This document shows positions 61,068-64,000 of a stretch of DNA of 64,000 bases, one piece after another. The DNA is taken from assembly GCA_963709505.1 (NCBI GenBank), contig CAVPXC010000014.1, positions 12,116 through 76,115 on the forward strand, given 5' to 3'. The position numbers were made by a program, and so were the translations under genes. Below the pieces are notes generated by a model. It was not told where the DNA came from. It did no database searches and was given only the letters and a program-made list of their open reading frames with translations. Within the stretch, counting starts at the first letter, position 1; the number at the start of each line of letters is the position of its first letter. The stretch is from CAVPXC01 sp963709505. GTDB taxonomy: Bacteria; Chloroflexota; Anaerolineae; JAAEKA01.

Positions 61068-63998
61068 ATGACTGTTCACGGGTTCAAGCTTATCGAAGAA
61101 CGCACTATCCCTGAGATCAATTCGCAGGCAAAGCTGTATCGCCATGTCAAGACCGGCGCGTGCCTGCTGTCGGTCGAGAACGACGACGAGAACAAGGTCT
61201 TTGGCGTTGCCTTCGCCACACCGCCGGACAACTCCACCGGACTGCCGCACATTCTTGAGCACTCCGTGCTGAGCGGCTCACAAACTTACCCGGTCAAAGA
61301 GCCCTTCAAAGAACTGCGTAAAGGCTCGCTGAACACCTTTCTCAACGCCATGACGTGGCCGGACCGGACAGCCTACCCAGTTGCTAGCCAGAACCAGGCC
61401 GACCTGACCAACCTGGCCCGCGTGTATCTAGATGCGGTCTTCAAGCCGTTCATCACTCCGGAGACGCTGCAGACCGAGGGCTGGCACTACGAGCTGGAAG
61501 AACCGGACGGGCGACTGACGTACAAGGGCGTGGTCTTCAACGAGATGAAGGGCGTCTACTCCTCACCCAACTCGTTGATCGGCAGGTATGTCAAGGAGTC
61601 GCTCTTCCCAGACACCATCTACGCCTTGGATTCGGGAGGCAATCCCGCGGTCATCCCCGACCTGACCTACGAACAATTCAAGGCTTTCTACGATCGATAT
61701 TATCACCCGTCCAACGCTTTCATTTGCTTCTACGGCGATGATCACTCCGACGAGCGGCTGCGGCTGGTGGATGAATACCTGGCCGCATACGAGCCAATCG
61801 AGCCCGCGCCGGCCGTAGCTTTGCAGCCCGTCGTGCCCAGCACGCGGCGCTTTGTCTACGGGTACGACGCCGGCGAGGACGTGGACGGCAACGACGCGGG
61901 TGCCAACTTGAAGCGGGGCTATGTCGCCGTCAATTGGCTGCTCAACGACGTCACCGACGTCGAGACGACCCTTGCCCTGGAGATTCTCTCGCACACCCTG
62001 GTAAGCTCCCAGGCCTCGCCGTTGCGAAAGGCGTTGATCGAGTCGGGCCTGGGCGAAGGGTTGACCGGCGGCGGCTATGACAACAGCCTGCGACAGGGCA
62101 CCTTCTCCATCGGTCTCAAAGGGATCGCTCCCGACGACGCCGTCAAGGTCGAGCAACTCATCTTCGACACTCTGGTCGCACTGGAGGCCGATGGGATCGA
62201 CCCGGACATGGTGGCCGCGTCACTCAACACCATCGAGTTTCGCCTGCGCGAGGCCAATACCGGCTCGTTTCCGCGCGGCCTGGTCGTGATGTTCGACGTG
62301 GTTAGCATGTGGCTGTACGGTGGCGATCTTTTGGCCGGTCTGGCCTTTGAGGCGCCACTGGCCAGTATCAAGGCCAAGGCCAGCCAGGATCAGCGCTTTT
62401 TCGAGCGGCTCGTGGCGGACTTCTTGCTCGCCAACCCGCATCGCACCGTGGTGCTCTTGCAGCCTGACCCCACAGCTCGGCAACTTGCCGAAGCGGCCGA
62501 GCTTGCCCGCCTGGACGCCGCCCGCGCGGCGATGAGCGAGGCTGATCTGCAGGGCGTGAAGGACACGATGCAGCGTCTCAAGGAGCTGCAAGACCTGCCG
62601 GATACCCCCGAGGCGCTGGCGACCATCCCGACGCTGACGCTGGCCGACCTGGATCGTGAGATCAGGCGGATCCCCGTACAGGTGTCGACTTTCGACGGCG
62701 CGCCGGTGCTTACCCACGATCTGTTCACCAACGGCATCGTGTATCTCGACGTGGGCTTTAACTTGCAGGCGTTGTCGCAGCGCTATCTGCCTTACGGTGA
62801 GCTATTCGGTCGGTTGTTGCTGAGCATGGGCACGGCAAAGCAGGACTACGTCAAGCTGTCACAGCGTATTGGTAAAGAGACCGGCGGCATTGGCCGGACG
62901 GCCCATACAGCCACCACGCGCGGTGGGCAGGCGTCCACCTGGCTGTTTCTGCGCGGCAAGGCCACGATGGATAAGAGCCAGGCTCTGTTGGACATTCTGC
63001 GTGATGTGCTGTTGACCCCCCGGCTGGACAACAAGGAGCGCTTCCGGCAGATCATTTTGGAGGAGAAAGCCGGCCTCGAGGCTGGGCTGGTGCCTGGGGG
63101 CCATGGTGTGGTCTTCCGGCGCCTGCGGGCGCAATACACCACAGCAGATTGGGTTTCAGAGCAAATGGGCGGCGTGAACTATCTCCTGTTCCTGCGCGAG
63201 CTGGCCCAGCGGGTCGATCGGGACTGGGCGGCCGTCCTGGCCGACCTGGAGGCAGTCCGTCAGGAGCTGATCGGTCGCCGGACGATGGTAGTCAACGTCA
63301 CTATAGACCAAGAGAGCTACGAGGTTTTTCAGCCCAAACTGGCCGAGTTCATTGCATCGATGCCGGCTGGCTCGGGCGTGCTGGCTCCGTGGACGCCAGA
63401 GCTTGTTGCACGCCCTGAGGGACTGACGATCCCGGCGCAGGTCAACTACGTCGGCAAGGCCGCGGCTCTGTACGACCGTGGGTATCAGCTGCACGGCTCG
63501 GCGTTTGTCGCGATCAAGTTCGTGGACAACACCTTCATGTGGGATCGCGTGCGTGTACAAGGCGGCGCGTACGGCGGGATGGCGCTTTTTGACAACTATT
63601 CCGGCGTGCTGGCCTTTCTCTCCTACCGCGACCCCAATCTGCTGGGCACGCTGCGGATCTACGACGCTGCGGCTGAGCACCTGCGCCAGGTGCCACTGGA
63701 TCAGGGCGATGTCGAAAAGATCATCATCGGCGTCATTGGCCAGATGGACCGCTACGAGTTGCCGGATGCCAAGGGTTACACGTCCATGGCGCGCTATCTG
63801 AACGGCGACACCGACACCCTGCGCCAACGGCTGCGCGACGAAGTGCTCGGGACGACCGTTTCCGACCTGCGCGCTTTTGCCGAGCAGTTGGAGCAGATAA
63901 CACAGCACGGGTCGGTCGTCGTGCTTGGCTCGGAGCAAGCCATCGCCGCTGCCAACGAGTCGCTGGCCGAGAAACTGCCCGTCCTGAAGCTGTTGTAG
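61068..63998 (+). CDS. M16C presequence protease-like zinc metallopeptidase
   Basis: Pitrilysin-family peptidase of the PreP/Cym1 type that degrades free peptides inside a closed chamber. Seen: inverted zinc motif HILEHSVLSGS (H-x-x-E-H, residues about 60-64), downstream Glu region VVFNEMKGVYSSP, then the second non-catalytic half with RTAHTATTRGGQ. About 976 residues, full length for the family. ATG at 61068 follows CAGGAG by 11 bases. The stop is at 63998, two bases before the window ends. Confidence 0.93.
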   Translation: MTVHGFKLIEERTIPEINSQAKLYRHVKTGACLLSVENDDENKVFGVAFATPPDNSTGLPHILEHSVLSGSQTYPVKEPFKELRKGSLNTFLNAMTWPDRTAYPVASQNQADLTNLARVYLDAVFKPFITPETLQTEGWHYELEEPDGRLTYKGVVFNEMKGVYSSPNSLIGRYVKESLFPDTIYALDSGGNPAVIPDLTYEQFKAFYDRYYHPSNAFICFYGDDHSDERLRLVDEYLAAYEPIEPAPAVALQPVVPSTRRFVYGYDAGEDVDGNDAGANLKRGYVAVNWLLNDVTDVETTLALEILSHTLVSSQASPLRKALIESGLGEGLTGGGYDNSLRQGTFSIGLKGIAPDDAVKVEQLIFDTLVALEADGIDPDMVAASLNTIEFRLREANTGSFPRGLVVMFDVVSMWLYGGDLLAGLAFEAPLASIKAKASQDQRFFERLVADFLLANPHRTVVLLQPDPTARQLAEAAELARLDAARAAMSEADLQGVKDTMQRLKELQDLPDTPEALATIPTLTLADLDREIRRIPVQVSTFDGAPVLTHDLFTNGIVYLDVGFNLQALSQRYLPYGELFGRLLLSMGTAKQDYVKLSQRIGKETGGIGRTAHTATTRGGQASTWLFLRGKATMDKSQALLDILRDVLLTPRLDNKERFRQIILEEKAGLEAGLVPGGHGVVFRRLRAQYTTADWVSEQMGGVNYLLFLRELAQRVDRDWAAVLADLEAVRQELIGRRTMVVNVTIDQESYEVFQPKLAEFIASMPAGSGVLAPWTPELVARPEGLTIPAQVNYVGKAAALYDRGYQLHGSAFVAIKFVDNTFMWDRVRVQGGAYGGMALFDNYSGVLAFLSYRDPNLLGTLRIYDAAAEHLRQVPLDQGDVEKIIIGVIGQMDRYELPDAKGYTSMARYLNGDTDTLRQRLRDEVLGTTVSDLRAFAEQLEQITQHGSVVVLGSEQAIAAANESLAEKLPVLKLL

Positions 63999-64000
63999 CC

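Overview
The window is GC-rich, densely coded on both strands and looks like a chromosome segment from a free-living, chemoheterotrophic bacterium. The best guess is Chloroflexota (Anaerolineae/Caldilineae-like). This is inferred from the gene mix: a CSLREA/choice-of-anchor surface protein, a cyclase-AAA-TPR giant protein, a GlgM-GlgE glucan route, a DRG-type GTPase remnant, a P450, and a STAND/FGE protein served by a diversity-generating retroelement (DGR). Many short families of long hairpin repeats also fit. No rRNA, tRNA or CRISPR array was seen.

Layout. 0-10 kb: DUF4160 gene with an in-frame TGA, DEAD-box RNA helicase, glutamate synthase gltB and gltD. 10-24 kb: membrane-anchored ferredoxin, methylglyoxal synthase, lspA with an acyl-CoA ligase, adenylate-cyclase/AAA/TPR protein, FAD oxidoreductase, idi-ubiX, and hicBA with hicA split by a decayed IS. 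24-35 kb: glycosidase-like/Ig-like pair, Phd-PIN module, P450, phosphoglucomutase, RIO kinase, PIG-L deacetylase, rho. 35-43 kb: glgM-glgE, TipA-like MerR regulator, AIR-synthase/HypE-like protein, metallo-beta-lactamase fold protein, gluconokinase. 43-50 kb: DGR with target, reverse transcriptase, avd and template repeat, followed by a REP-associated tyrosine transposase (RAYT) embedded in REP hairpins. 50-64 kb: acs, beta-helix surface protein, HAD and GNAT, sbcC, rpiB-like, SDR remnant, M20 and M16C peptidases.

How the genes work together. gltBD makes glutamate from glutamine and 2-oxoglutarate. pgm, glgM and glgE form a plausible line from glucose-6-phosphate to alpha-glucan via maltose-1-phosphate (ADP-glucose synthesis is not in the window). 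The DGR is the most distinctive system. A 73-nt template repeat and a 72-nt variable repeat in the last exposed loop of a phosphoesterase-NACHT-FGE protein differ by ten substitutions, all at template adenines, plus one lost adenine that throws the 3' end out of frame.

Two genome-wide oddities cut across the annotation. First, about 21 apparent frame changes in otherwise well conserved genes are all in the +1 direction, ten of them in gltB; sequencing or assembly error is the leading explanation, but the bias deserves a check. Second, several hairpin families recur, with compensatory stem changes, and some copies are read through as protein sequence (gltB, gltD, PIG-L tail, RAYT stop codon).
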